Part shown: in pieces, positions 1 through 8,951 of the stretch
Numbering within the stretch: position 1 is the stretch's first letter
Layout of the letters: each line of letters starts with the position of its first letter
Notes under the pieces: generated by a model
What the model saw: only the letters and a program-made list of their open reading frames with translations
Databases searched by the model: none
Told to the model about the DNA's origin: nothing
NCBI RefSeq assembly: GCF_035503745.1
Contig: NZ_DATJTC010000028.1
Coordinates: 11,488 to 75,487 of the forward strand
Origin: Dyella_B sp035503745
GTDB taxonomy: Bacteria; Pseudomonadota; Gammaproteobacteria; Xanthomonadales; Rhodanobacteraceae
DNA length: 64,000 bases
Direction: 5' to 3'
Translations under genes and position numbers: made by a program

Positions 1-786
1 ACCTTGGACAAGAATCGCATCGAAGCCTGGGTCCGCCGAAGCGCAACGGCCATCGCGGCCTACTTCGGACGGTTTTCCGTCGAACAGTGGGGCCTGCTTG
101 TCACACTCAACGACGGTGAACGCATTGGCCCTGCTACAACGTGGGGACATCCCACTTCCATCACGCACGTTGCACTAGGACGCAATATCAGCGATAGCGC
201 CCTGCACCATGATTGGATCATGGTGCATGAAATGACGCACCTTGCACTTCCCACCGTCCCCCAGAGCAGCAAATGGTTCATGGAGGGCAACGCGACATAC
301 GTCGAGCCCATCGCACGCGCGCAAGTCGGTCAACTCACACCGCAGGAAGTGTGGCGTTGGGCGGTGGAGGATATGCCTAAAGGACAACCGCGCGATGGCG
401 ATGAAGGGCTCGATCACACCCATACCTGGGGCAGAACCTATTGGGGTGGCGCCATGTACTGGCTGCTCGCCGAAATCGCCATCTACAAGAACAGCCAGGG
501 CCGATATCGGCTGCAAGATGCACTACGCGCCATCAATCGCAAAAGCGGCGGCAATACATCGTTCTGGAGCGTGAATCAAACCATCCATATCGGAGACAAC
601 GCCGTACGAGGCGACGCCCTTGCCTCACTTTACAAGCGGCTCAAGGACCGCCCCGTGACAATAGACCTTCAGGGCGCCCTCCAACAATTAGGCATTTCAG
701 AGACCGATGGCGTGATTCGCTTCGACGATAACGCGCCGCTGGCCAACCTTCGCCGTTCCATTACAACCATGGAAGCACCCACCTGA
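1..786 (+). CDS. Partial HExxH zinc-metallopeptidase-like protein (3' part)
   Basis: The reading frame is open to the window edge. A TTG at position 4 could serve as a start, but the protein more likely begins upstream. About 75 residues in there is HEMTH, preceded by hydrophobic residues, and 15 residues after its second His comes WFMEGNATY, whose Glu could be the third zinc ligand of a gluzincin-type active site. The rest has no family I can name with confidence. In similar small M1-like or DUF-type proteins the HExxH-plus-Glu core sits in an exported domain, but the N-terminus is not visible here. It is a putative zinc peptidase with unknown substrate. The next gene on this strand starts 850 bp downstream. 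Confidence 0.6.
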   Translation, partial: TLDKNRIEAWVRRSATAIAAYFGRFSVEQWGLLVTLNDGERIGPATTWGHPTSITHVALGRNISDSALHHDWIMVHEMTHLALPTVPQSSKWFMEGNATYVEPIARAQVGQLTPQEVWRWAVEDMPKGQPRDGDEGLDHTHTWGRTYWGGAMYWLLAEIAIYKNSQGRYRLQDALRAINRKSGGNTSFWSVNQTIHIGDNAVRGDALASLYKRLKDRPVTIDLQGALQQLGISETDGVIRFDDNAPLANLRRSITTMEAPT

Positions 787-871
787 CCACGCGAAACAGT
801 GCACGCAAAGCGGCACGTCGATCGAGTCGTACCACCACAAGACGTTCATGAGCCCGAACTCTTGTGTCTTT

Positions 872-927
872 AATGGTTGCGCTTCGGACCTATACCTATC
901 CCCTCGTAGGTTCGGAGCGCAACCATT
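872..927. repeat. 22-bp imperfect inverted repeat, terminator-like
   Basis: Arms at 872-893 and 906-927 are complementary over 22 bp with three mismatches, around a 12-nt loop. A short T run follows on the plus strand (928-933). It may terminate transcription of the peptidase gene, or be a small dispersed repeat. The rest of 787-1177 shows only a 6-bp hairpin near 1039-1056 and no convincing gene. Confidence 0.55.
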
Positions 928-1177
928 CTTTTTGGAAGCGGTGTAGACGCATCGGCGTGCAAATTGCCCGCCCCCTTCCAGCGCCAAGCTGAAGCACGAT
1001 GCCCGAATTTCTCAAACCACTGCGTACAAGCATCTCTCATGGGAGAGCCCCCATGAAACACGAAAATAAGAGCTTTGTTGCGGGAGTTCCCATGTTTAAC
1101 GTGTGCCACCTCATGCGCGGCAGGTGCGATGAGATATACCCGGGAGGAAACTTCCACCACCTTCCACGAGAATGCGA

Positions 1178-1537
1178 TCACAGCGTTCTTTTCGATAATG
1201 ACCAATGCTTTCGTAAAAAAGCCGACACTCGAGCTGGCTTTTTCATGCCACTAACCAGCGTTATCCGCCCACCCCGATCCTGAGCGCGTCGCAAAACAAA
1301 CTGCGAAAACTTCAGCACCCCAACCATCGGCGACCATTCGCCTCCGGCCCGCCATCGACGCTCAAGATCGAATATCAGGTGGATGCGGTTCTCACGCGAA
1401 TGGTTGAACACCTCATGCGGCTTCTTGTTATCGAGGTGCATGACGTGGCCGTCGGACTCATGGCAAGAAAGCCTGGACGCCGGAACATAGGCAAGATCGA
1501 ATGCTATGCACACCATAGCTGGTCCATGTTGATTCAT
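1178..1537 (-). pseudogene. Aspartyl/asparaginyl beta-hydroxylase C-terminal remnant
   Basis: The 119-residue frame contains MHLDNKKPHEVFNHSRENRIHLIFDL, split as LDNKKPHEV and FNHSRENRIHLIFD. This is the characteristic core of the aspartyl/asparaginyl beta-hydroxylase family (2-oxoglutarate, Fe(II) double-stranded beta-helix), with the distal metal His and the 2OG-binding Arg. Family members usually run to 180-300 residues and carry a first metal His plus a substrate-binding segment before this core. Here the frame opens only about 16 codons upstream of the Met before a stop, so the N-terminal half is missing. The remaining 55 residues after the core resemble nothing I know. It is probably a decayed gene rather than a working enzyme. 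Confidence 0.6.
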
Positions 1538-1636
1538 GGATTCATCGGCGCCTGAAATGCCGGGTTGCCTACATAAACGGCTAATTTAAACCCGTTTTGC
1601 CGGCTGGTGATGCATGGCGACTTAACAGAACTTATC

Positions 1637-2848
1637 ATGAAACCTTATCACTCTCCCGCGGCAGTCAAATCCCCTGCAGGGCGTACTGCAGCGGCGCCTT
1701 CCTGGACCATCGACCATCCACATATTGTGCTGGTGCTGCAAGGAGGAGGTGCACTCGGTGCCTATCAGGCCGGTGTCTATGAGGCGCTACACGAATCTGG
1801 AATTGAACCGCACTGGATCATCGGTACTTCTATTGGTGCAATTAATGGTGCGTTGATAGCCGGTAACGAGTCACACAATCGGCTAAGTCGGCTGCAAGCA
1901 TTTTGGAAGTGCGTAACCCAGCAGCCATCCGCGGCACTGAAGACCATGGAGCAATGGCTTCGCTCCTTGGATGCATTCAGTCCGGCCTGGGAGGCTTTTG
2001 CCCATTGGCAACATAACAGCCAAGTAGTGATGCAAGGCATCCCGAAGTTTTTTACGCCAAACCCGCTGAGCTGCATGAATCCGTGGCTATCGCTCGGCGT
2101 GGAAAAAGCTGCTTACTACAGTACAACGCCCTTGCGCGAAACATTGTTGGAATTGGTGGATTTTGAGCAGCTAGGAGCGGGAGATGGCGGCCCCACGAGG
2201 CTTACCGTTGGGGCCGTAAACGTAAGAACTGGGCAGATGCGTTATTTCGACAGCCGCAGAGAAGTATTGGGAGTGGACCACGTTCTGGCTTCGGGTGCAT
2301 TGGCACCGGTCTTCGGCGCGGTACGTATCGATGGTGACCCTTATTGGGATGGGGGACTGTATTCCAACACACCTATCGAAGCCGTACTCGACGATAAGCC
2401 GCGTCGTCATTCGTTGATCTTTTCGGCGCAGATGTGGAAGCCTCACGGACCTGAGCCTCACTCGATATGGGATATACAAGGCCGCATCAAGGATATCCAA
2501 TACGCCAGCCGATCCGACAACCATATCGAGCGTCAACGTCAACTTCACCATTTGCGCCACGTCATTCGGGAATTGGCCATGCACATTCCGGAGAAATTGC
2601 GCGAAGATCCCGCTATTCAGGAGCTCGGCGCCTGGGGTTGCAGCACGGTCATGCACATAGTGCAACTCAACGCCGCGCCACTGCCCGGCCAGGATCAAAC
2701 CAGGGACATTGACTTCACGGCCCAGAGCGTGGAGCTGCGTTACCAGGCAGGCTACGCCGACGCCATGCATGCCATTCAAGCCCAGCCATGGAAGTCGGAG
2801 CAACTGGATTCACTCGAAGGCGTGTTCGTACACGAGGTCAACCCATGA
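1637..2848 (+). CDS. Patatin-like phospholipase, DUF3734 type
   Basis: A 403-residue protein. The glycine-rich oxyanion loop (LQGGGALGAYQAG, residues about 34-46) is followed by the nucleophile elbow GTSIG with Ser65, and by WDGGLYSNTP near residue 235 supplying the catalytic Asp. These are the Ser-Asp dyad signatures of patatin lipid acyl hydrolases. The long C-terminal third (SIWDIQGRIKDIQYASRS region) matches the DUF3734 extension of this subfamily. I chose the ATG at 1637; an in-frame GTG at 1607 would add ten residues. No signal peptide is seen, so it is probably cytosolic or membrane-peripheral. Its stop overlaps the start of the next gene by 4 bp (ATGA), so the two are translationally coupled. 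Relatives often sit beside polyhydroxybutyrate or lipid redox genes, which suggests lipid turnover. Confidence 0.85.
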   Translation: MKPYHSPAAVKSPAGRTAAAPSWTIDHPHIVLVLQGGGALGAYQAGVYEALHESGIEPHWIIGTSIGAINGALIAGNESHNRLSRLQAFWKCVTQQPSAALKTMEQWLRSLDAFSPAWEAFAHWQHNSQVVMQGIPKFFTPNPLSCMNPWLSLGVEKAAYYSTTPLRETLLELVDFEQLGAGDGGPTRLTVGAVNVRTGQMRYFDSRREVLGVDHVLASGALAPVFGAVRIDGDPYWDGGLYSNTPIEAVLDDKPRRHSLIFSAQMWKPHGPEPHSIWDIQGRIKDIQYASRSDNHIERQRQLHHLRHVIRELAMHIPEKLREDPAIQELGAWGCSTVMHIVQLNAAPLPGQDQTRDIDFTAQSVELRYQAGYADAMHAIQAQPWKSEQLDSLEGVFVHEVNP

Positions 2849-4146
2849 GCCACAAGAGGAATCTAATCCTGGTTGGTGCGGGCTTCGCGGGCCTGTCATT
2901 CGTGCGGAGACTTAGACGCTTATTGCCGCCGGACTGGACTTTGACACTTGTCAGCGAAGAAAGCTATACAACCTTCAATCCACTATTGCCCGAAGCGGTT
3001 GGTGCATCGATTTTTCCGGAACATGTGATCGCACCTGTGAGAGAGGTCATAAGACCCTCAAGCCAGTGGTGCTTCATCATGGGAAGGGTGAGTGCAATCG
3101 ATTTACAAAGGCAACTACTGAACTGCGAAACGCTGGACGGTGAAAAAATGCTCCCGTATGACGGCTTGGTGCTGGCCTTTGGCAATCGCGCGCGCCTTGA
3201 TTTCATGCCGGGAATGGAAGAATTCGCATTGCCCCTAAAGACCGTCGGCGATGCCATGGAAATCCGAAATTCGATCCTGCGCCGTCTCGCGAAGATGGAG
3301 TTGGTGACCGATCCAGAATTGCGCAAAGTGCTGGGATCATTCATTGTTATTGGCGGCGGATTTTCTGGCGTCGAAGTCGCCGGTGAAATGATCGACTGCC
3401 TCCACAGCATGCTTCGCTACTATCCCAAGGTGCGCAAGGAAGAAGTCCAGGTCACCGTGGTGCAGGATCAATCCAGGCTCCTGTTGGAATTGCCAGAGGG
3501 CCTGGCAAGCTCGGCGCAGCGATCGCTGGAACATCGCGGCGGCAAGGTGTTGCTCGGCGAACGGGTGCAGTGCATACATGCTGATGGCGTAACACTTGCC
3601 AGCGGGATGCGACTTATCGGGGCAAGTGTCATTTGCACCATCGGCACACGGCCGAATCTGCTTGCGGATAAATTGGCGCGGGATCTGGATATACCGTTAG
3701 AGAGAGGGCGCATTCCCGTCCGGGGCGACATGCGCGTGATGTCGTCCAAAGATCACTGCAAAGCGGGTATCTGGGCCATGGGAGATTGCGCACAGATTGA
3801 GAATGCGCGCGACCACTCTGTGTGTCCCCCGACCGCGCAGTTTGCGGTACGACAGGGAGCGTGCGTCGCAGACAACTTGATTGCGCACTTGCATGGCAGG
3901 AGCACTCGTCCTTTTCGCTACCGCGCGCGGGGAATGCTAGCCTCGATCGGACATAAAAAGGGCGTGGCACAAGTGTTTGGATGGCGTCTGTTCGGGTTGC
4001 CCGCCTGGCTGCTCTGGCGTGCTTACTATCTGTTATTGATGCCCACTGCCGGACGTAAAGTGCGGATATACGTTGAATGGACATGGGGCATGTTTTTCCC
4101 TCCCGACATCACGCATCTCCGCTATCTTCGGAGCAAGGATCTTTAA
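2845..4146 (+). CDS. Type II NADH dehydrogenase-like FAD oxidoreductase
   Basis: A 433-residue member of the NDH-2 / pyridine nucleotide-disulfide oxidoreductase family. The FAD-binding GxGxxG lies at residues 11-16 (GAGFAG) and the NAD(P)H-binding glycine loop (VIGGGFSGVEVAGE) near residue 170. A MGDCAQ motif near 310 closes the FAD site. The C-terminus has an aromatic, hydrophobic stretch (PAWLLWRAYYLLLMP) typical of the amphipathic membrane anchor of NDH-2. It would oxidise NADH and reduce quinone at the inner face of the membrane without pumping protons. The start ATG overlaps the upstream patatin stop by 4 bp, so the two form an operon. Single-subunit NDH-2 is known, but this particular patatin fusion of expression is less usual. 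Confidence 0.85.
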   Translation: MSHKRNLILVGAGFAGLSFVRRLRRLLPPDWTLTLVSEESYTTFNPLLPEAVGASIFPEHVIAPVREVIRPSSQWCFIMGRVSAIDLQRQLLNCETLDGEKMLPYDGLVLAFGNRARLDFMPGMEEFALPLKTVGDAMEIRNSILRRLAKMELVTDPELRKVLGSFIVIGGGFSGVEVAGEMIDCLHSMLRYYPKVRKEEVQVTVVQDQSRLLLELPEGLASSAQRSLEHRGGKVLLGERVQCIHADGVTLASGMRLIGASVICTIGTRPNLLADKLARDLDIPLERGRIPVRGDMRVMSSKDHCKAGIWAMGDCAQIENARDHSVCPPTAQFAVRQGACVADNLIAHLHGRSTRPFRYRARGMLASIGHKKGVAQVFGWRLFGLPAWLLWRAYYLLLMPTAGRKVRIYVEWTWGMFFPPDITHLRYLRSKDL

Positions 4147-4442
4147 TTCCAGGGAACCCGTCGCGCGATTCAGCGGTTTGGCGCCTGTGCACATAAAGAG
4201 CCGCGTACGTGGCGGAGCCAAGCGATCGACCGAGGATCAGCCTTTAAAGGCTTGATCCACAACATTTTGCTTTTCCAGCATAAACACTGGTTCCGGAAAA
4301 ATTCAGCCGAACGGCTGTCATATTCGTCGACTAAGTGAGCGGGAAGTGGGGCTTAACAGACCTCTGGTTGTTGCAATCGGTTGAATTGGCGGTTGCAAGC
4401 GATCATGCAACTTGATTCAGCTCTGTCCACCTGCGGGTTTTA
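4147..4442. other. Intergenic, nothing recognised
   Basis: About 300 bp between the oxidoreductase gene and a convergent small gene. No convincing ORF, tRNA or strong terminator is seen. Base composition becomes AT-richer toward the right. Confidence 0.5.
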
Positions 4443-4811
4443 TCACTGGAAAGTTTTATTTTTCGAACCAGCACGCTGCATCTTATCGCATGGCCACACG
4501 TCGTACAGCGCTAAGTAGACTTCGTCTTCTGCCGGGTATTGCCACTTTTCCGGATTGACGTCCACGTACTTCATGACCTCAACCGCTTCCTGCCCGATGA
4601 CAACTCCTTGTGGCAGGCAAATTGAGCCACTCGCATTAGGTGCGTCAGCCACCCCATGCACGTACCCATACCCCATAGATCCAAAGCGACGAAGAATGGA
4701 AAGCTCTTGGAATATCCGGACCGATCCGAATAGACATCGATCAAGCCGCTCACTAAGAGTCTTATAATGACGCAGCAAATTCTTTTTTGGAGCCCAGTCA
4801 ATGAATCCCAT
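4443..4811 (-). CDS. Rap1a/Tai-like small protein, possibly 5'-decayed
   Basis: The C-terminal 70 residues (GYVHGVADAP, then ICLPQGVVIGQ, and ALYDVWPC near the end) follow the pattern of the Rap1a/Tai family: a G-Y-x-x-G-V-x-D stretch, an IC-[IL]-P-x-G-V segment and a terminal P-C. Rap1a/Tai proteins are periplasmic immunity proteins against type VI secretion amidases, and many orphan copies exist. The usual signal peptide is absent, and the N-terminal 45 residues (from MGFIDWAPKK) do not look like one. The start is therefore doubtful: the frame opens at 4856, inside a gene on the other strand. Either the 5' end has decayed or this is an unusual cytosolic variant. Nearby small AT-rich genes fit an effector/immunity graveyard. 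Confidence 0.5.
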   Translation of the reverse strand: MGFIDWAPKKNLLRHYKTLSERLDRCLFGSVRIFQELSILRRFGSMGYGYVHGVADAPNASGSICLPQGVVIGQEAVEVMKYVDVNPEKWQYPAEDEVYLALYDVWPCDKMQRAGSKNKTFQ

Positions 4812-5355
4812 GATGGCGGTTCTGATCGTTGCCGGCGTTTTGTGTTGCGACACCATTTATTCGATTAATGACCTCAACAGCCCTATACGGTATGTTGATA
4901 AACAACAAGGCTATTTTATTGGTATTAAAAAAAATGAGTTCATAATAGGTACGGCGATCGCCGATATAAAAAATCTGGCCAACGATTTGCCGCAGGCCGA
5001 TGGGCATGTTGAAAATTGTTCCTCCCACGGGTTCAGATGTCGATCCATCGGTTACTTCGTATTCGCCATCCCGAATGGAGAGCACCGTTCTGCAGAATAT
5101 ATAGCTGGGCCAAGGATATCAATTAAGCGACTTGCAAATGGCGGATGGCGTGGCTCTGCAACGTGCTCAATGATTACCCGAACAGGTTGCGCACGGCATG
5201 TTGACGTCAACAAGCTAGTTGTGGCCTATCAATATGACGTTAGTTCGACGGGTATTTTAAAGTCGGTAAAAATTCAGAATTGGAATGATAGCGGACAGTT
5301 ATTGAATACCCAAAATTTAATTCTCGTAAGTGAGATTGGGCTTAAGTTGAATTAA
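4801..5355 (+). CDS. Hypothetical protein with N-terminal hydrophobic segment
   Basis: A 184-residue protein of unknown family. Residues 4-16 (MMAVLIVAGVLCC) are hydrophobic and end in Cys-Cys, so it may be an exported or membrane-anchored protein. The body contains several Cys (NCSSHGFRC, ATCSMITRTGC) that could form disulfides in the periplasm, and many beta-prone segments. Codon use is much AT-richer than the core genes, which points to horizontal transfer. Its first 11 bases overlap the divergent Rap1a-like gene. Function unknown. Confidence 0.55.
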   Translation: MNPMMAVLIVAGVLCCDTIYSINDLNSPIRYVDKQQGYFIGIKKNEFIIGTAIADIKNLANDLPQADGHVENCSSHGFRCRSIGYFVFAIPNGEHRSAEYIAGPRISIKRLANGGWRGSATCSMITRTGCARHVDVNKLVVAYQYDVSSTGILKSVKIQNWNDSGQLLNTQNLILVSEIGLKLN

Positions 5356-5373
5356 CAAAATGAGCGTGGATAC

Positions 5374-5525
5374 TGGACTGCTGCCGGTTCGGTGGACACC
5401 CATCACCTTAAGCTAATTCCACCTGCTGGCCGCCGAATGGCTGCCTTCGGTCACTTGCTTGACCGCCGCGATCTTGAAATCATCCGTGTACGGCTTGCCA
5501 CTTATGTTGGTCTTCCCAATAGGCC
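5374..5525 (-). pseudogene. IS3-family OrfA N-terminal remnant with IS end
   Basis: Read on the minus strand, 5413-5523 encodes KPYTDDFKIAAVKQVTEG followed by SHSAASRWN and a stop. This is the start of the helix-turn-helix OrfA of IS3-family transposases. The sequence at 5374-5399 (GGACTGCTGCCGGTTCGGTG core) looks like the terminal inverted repeat of such an element. Everything downstream of about 36 codons is missing, so this is a deletion scar. Confidence 0.6.
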
Positions 5526-5558
5526 GGCCAGCTCACCCTTAAAAGTTGAACAAATCAA

Positions 5559-6182
5559 ATGCCGACCAGCACAAAAGCCAAAGCTGGCAATCCAATGGCC
5601 AGCCGTATCCCAGTGCTCCATCTTCGTATCGACCTTGACCGAACCATGCCCTTGGTTTGGCGTCGAATCGAGATCCCCGCATCATCCACGTTCTGGGATT
5701 TGCACGTGGCCATCCAAGACGCCTTTGGCTGGCTGGACTACCATGCGCATGAATTTGAGGTCGGCCCCATTACCATTGGCGTACCCGACGAGTTTGCCGA
5801 CAAGGACATGGCGCCGGGGTGGACGGTGCCACTATCGGTACATTTTGGGCGAATTAGAACTCTGACTTACCTTTACGACTTCGGGGATGACTGGCATCAC
5901 ACCATCCATCTTGAGGAAGTCAGGGATGCGGATGGCGGTCCTTATCCACGCTGTTTGACGGGGGAAAACGCGACGCCTCCAGAAGACTGCGGGGGCGTTT
6001 ATGGCTTTGAGCAGCTCAAGGAAGCGCTTACCAAGCCGAAGAGCGCGAAATTTCGGGAAATGCGGGATTGGTTGAAAAACAACCACGCCAAGGTCTACTG
6101 GCCGTTTGATCCATTGGCATTCGACCCGACAAAAATCACTTTTCGAGATGCGGCCGAGCGGCTCAATGAACTTCTTCTGTAG
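5559..6182 (+). CDS. Plasmid pRiA4b ORF-3 family protein
   Basis: A 207-residue member of the pRiA4b ORF-3 family, recognised from LHLRIDLDRTMPLVWRRIEIP near the start, then FWDLHVAIQDAFGWLDYHAHEF, YLYDFGDDWHHTI and YPRCLTGENATPPEDCGG. These are the conserved blocks of the domain. The family is common on plasmids and islands and has no established biochemical role. Met13 is an alternative start; neither Met has a strong ribosome site. It directly follows an IS3 remnant, supporting an acquired origin. Confidence 0.85.
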   Translation: MPTSTKAKAGNPMASRIPVLHLRIDLDRTMPLVWRRIEIPASSTFWDLHVAIQDAFGWLDYHAHEFEVGPITIGVPDEFADKDMAPGWTVPLSVHFGRIRTLTYLYDFGDDWHHTIHLEEVRDADGGPYPRCLTGENATPPEDCGGVYGFEQLKEALTKPKSAKFREMRDWLKNNHAKVYWPFDPLAFDPTKITFRDAAERLNELLL

Positions 6183-6578
6183 GTGGAAGATTAAGCCAAT
6201 TACCGGATCTCCTTCGTAAGTGGTTTTAATGCTTCCTTCCGAGCTTCCGAATTTCATGCAACCGACAGACGTGCGCGGTAGAAAATGAAAATTTGTCTGT
6301 CATTCGCTTGGAAAAATCACAGCTAAGTCGGTGCCACCCCACATCGCGAAAGAGACGTCTGACACGCGGTGCAGAATGCCTGGCATTGGATGACCGAACC
6401 AGGATCCAACTGACTTGCAGTTAGTGTTTGCAGCCAAACTTGTCAGAGCATTTGGCTTAGGAAATGATTTAGCCAAACAACTTCGTTTGAGATGCTATGC
6501 GTGACTGAAGCCGATAAATGCAAATCGCCACATTAGCGTTTGCGAACACTTCGGAAATTTCAGAGATCAAATGTGCTT
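6183..6578. other. Intergenic, nothing recognised
   Basis: About 400 bp of AT-rich sequence without a supportable gene. A short inverted repeat (gacaga ... tctgtc) spans about 6264-6301, but nothing marks it as a known element. Confidence 0.45.
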
Positions 6579-6960
6579 ATGCCCCACACTTCGCGCACCC
6601 TCGCATTAATCTTGGTCGTACTTGCCCTGGTGAGCCACCATTCAATAGTGTTGTGCCAAGCGGCTCCGGCTTTGTCATGGAGTGAGGCTAACTTAGTAGG
6701 CATGCACCTATCTTTAGTATCACCAAAAAAAATCGGGCTCATCGACGGATTTAAGATTTTCCGACAAATATCTTTCGATAGACCGCCGCGATCATGACTG
6801 GTGTACTGGGCCTTTGACTGTTTGGAAAATTGAGGGAAATCGGCTCAAGATCGGATACACCCCTGACAAGGGAGCGACCCTAATTGGTGCGTCTGCCTCT
6901 AGGCTTGTAATGCGCAGCAGTGACGGCACTGTTTATACTTATGCAATCGTGCACCCATAG
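6579..6960 (+). pseudogene. Exported small protein interrupted by frameshift at an A8 tract
   Basis: Frame one starts at ATG 6579 with a good signal peptide (MPHTSRTLALILVVLALVS, cleavage near VLCQA-AP) and runs through VGMHLSLVSP into the A8 run at 6725-6732. In that frame it reaches a stop at 6795. The next frame is open from 6718 to a TAG at 6958 and continues sensibly (SDKYLSIDRRDHDWCTGPL, then VWKIEGNRLKIGYTPDKG and a C-terminal VYTYAIVHP). Removing one A would fuse them into a 126-residue exported protein. The cause could be a real inactivating insertion, a phase-variable or slippage tract, or a sequencing error. The protein family is unknown. Confidence 0.55.
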
Positions 6961-7024
6961 GCGGCTACAAAATCTCTACTCCGGCCATCCCCACGAACTG
7001 CCCCCTGATATGAGGCCTGAATAC

Positions 7025-8293
7025 TCATTTCACACTAAAGAACTTGACGTAACGCTCGTCGCCGACAGCGATCTGCGTGCCGTCTGGACTAACCGCAATC
7101 CCACCCTTACCGCCTTGAAAGCCGCTCAACAATTTCCCCGTCCTCGCGTCGACAATCAGATTGTCGTCGCCATCATTCGGACTGCTAGAGCCACCACCGA
7201 GATACAGGTAGCTTCCGTCGGGGCTCATTGCAAAATCTCTTGGTTGCAGCGCGGCCGGGACTTTGTGCGCACTTATGTCTTCGCTGGTTGCGTAGGTAAG
7301 CATTTCCAGCGTCGGCACATCGAGAATGTTGCCTAGCCCAATCGCAAGAGTCTTCCCTTCGGCATCACTCACTAAAAACATCGAACTCTGCTCCTGAGTC
7401 TGGTTATATGTGAGGTACCGCCCACCGCTTTGGACCGTGGTCGGCTTGGACGGAATCAGCAATTTCGTTCGACTTGCTACCACACCGGATGGATCAATCA
7501 GGCGCGCAATTACGTCATTTATCTTTAAACTTCGTAGCACGTCGCGATCACCGGATCCAATCGCGCCCGCTGCGCCATCGCCCACTTTTCGCCAAAGACC
7601 CACTGCCACAATTCGGCCTCCGGGAGCCCAAGCCAACTCCTGTACCGCCATGCCACCCTCATCGAACTCTTTGTAGCTCCAATTAGTCGTGTCGTAGACG
7701 CGAAACGTTAGACTTCCTCCGGCACCAGGGGACGCAAGCGCCTGAGTGCCCTGTCTGTTGAATCGCAGCGATGCAGCCACAACCGTGGAGGGTGCCTCTG
7801 AGACAACCTGTCCGGTCATGGCATCCCAAAACTTAATAGGACTGCCACCGCCACCGCGCCCGAACGTCAAGCGCTTTCCATCGGGGGTCCAGGTCAAAAG
7901 GGCGTAGGGATCAAGTGCAAAATTGGGAGTCAATCGTTCCGTGTGGGATTGCAATTTATTGCGCTTCAAGTCCCAGACAACGATGTGCGTCGCTCCCGCC
8001 CCTACCGCATCCACAATAGCCAAGTAATGGCCATCGGGGCTGTAGGTCATGCTCATCGCGGTGACTTTTGAATGGCCCTCCACGGTGGCAAGGTCAATCG
8101 AGTCTTTATCAGCGACCACAGTTACCGGGCCGGCCTTGACTAGATTGCCCACGACATGACGCGCTTGTGTACCGGACGCTTTGGCGGACCACGGCATGAA
8201 GCCCATAGCTAGAGCAATTGCGGCGACGATAACGGAAGTGCCAACGCCACGAGAAACTCGGCGGGCCGTCTTGTGCAGCAAGTGGCTAAACAT
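7025..8293 (-). CDS. Exported beta-propeller (WD40-like) protein
   Basis: A 422-residue protein. I chose the ATG at 8293 because a GGGGAG sits just upstream; the frame extends further 5' but without a better start. A hydrophobic segment (TSVIVAAIALAMGFMPW, about residues 19-35) ahead of SAKASG looks like a signal peptide. The body has repeated blade-like segments with S-P-D-G turns (YSPDGHYLAIVDAV, TPDGKRLTFGRGG, MSPDGSYLYLGGG, VSPDGTQIAVGDE) and VVWDL, as in WD40/quinoprotein-type propellers. It is probably a periplasmic protein-binding or scaffold domain; partner unknown. It is convergent with the frameshifted exported gene. Confidence 0.7.
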   Translation of the reverse strand: MFSHLLHKTARRVSRGVGTSVIVAAIALAMGFMPWSAKASGTQARHVVGNLVKAGPVTVVADKDSIDLATVEGHSKVTAMSMTYSPDGHYLAIVDAVGAGATHIVVWDLKRNKLQSHTERLTPNFALDPYALLTWTPDGKRLTFGRGGGGSPIKFWDAMTGQVVSEAPSTVVAASLRFNRQGTQALASPGAGGSLTFRVYDTTNWSYKEFDEGGMAVQELAWAPGGRIVAVGLWRKVGDGAAGAIGSGDRDVLRSLKINDVIARLIDPSGVVASRTKLLIPSKPTTVQSGGRYLTYNQTQEQSSMFLVSDAEGKTLAIGLGNILDVPTLEMLTYATSEDISAHKVPAALQPRDFAMSPDGSYLYLGGGSSSPNDGDDNLIVDARTGKLLSGFQGGKGGIAVSPDGTQIAVGDERYVKFFSVK

Positions 8294-8573
8294 ATCTCCC
8301 CTTTTAATATAGTAAGCGCTACCAATCTGAAGCTGTTTAGCGCTGAACCACCAACTCATCGAAAAATCACGCCCGAATTTTCTGGGCCTGCGCAACCAAA
8401 GATCACCCAGGGTAGACAGGCATGTTGCTTACGTGGATCAGATGTTCTGCCGCATCCTGCTTAGGTAGGCTGTTTTTTGGCGCAAAGGCTACGAACGGTC
8501 GCCAGCGCAATGCGTTGCTAATTCTCCCTCATCACGGCCATTCCGGGATAGTTGACGTCAATGCGCTTGCGAA

Positions 8574-8837
8574 TCACGTCATAGCAAACTGTAAAGCCGC
8601 AATGGCTAAGCTAAGCATGTGATGCATGCTGGTACCCGTGTCCTGTGGGCAACCTTGCGTGTTCACGTCGGGCCAACTGGTGAAACCGACGGGCTGGTCT
8701 ACTTGCTTGCGTTGGCCGGTCTGAGAAGGTTTACCGCCCGATGGAGACACCTGTAGGTACATCCCCTTTTCGTCGTACAGCTGATATGGCTTATCGGCAA
8801 GCTTGGCCTGCTTGATGTCGAGGACGGTATGGGACAT
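8574..8837 (-). pseudogene. Tyrosine integrase N-terminal (DUF4102) remnant
   Basis: From ATG 8837, preceded by AAGGAA, the frame reads MSHTVLDIKQAKLADKPYQL then YDEKGMYLQVSPSGGK. This is the N-terminal arm-binding DUF4102 domain of P4/CP4-57-like phage integrases. After about 38 residues the similarity stops abruptly and the core-binding and catalytic (R-H-R-Y) domains are absent. The gene starts 185 bp from the 3' end of tRNA-Leu and points away from it, the usual position of an island integrase at its att site. It is a scar of an integrated element. Confidence 0.7.
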
Positions 8838-8951
8838 AGGGCATTCCTTCGCAAAGGACTGAGGCAATTTCTTGCATTACCCCAAGTCTGCTCTCACTGA
8901 GAGGATGGATTGCAATGGACGCCCCCCGGACTGATCCAGTCGATCGGGCAA

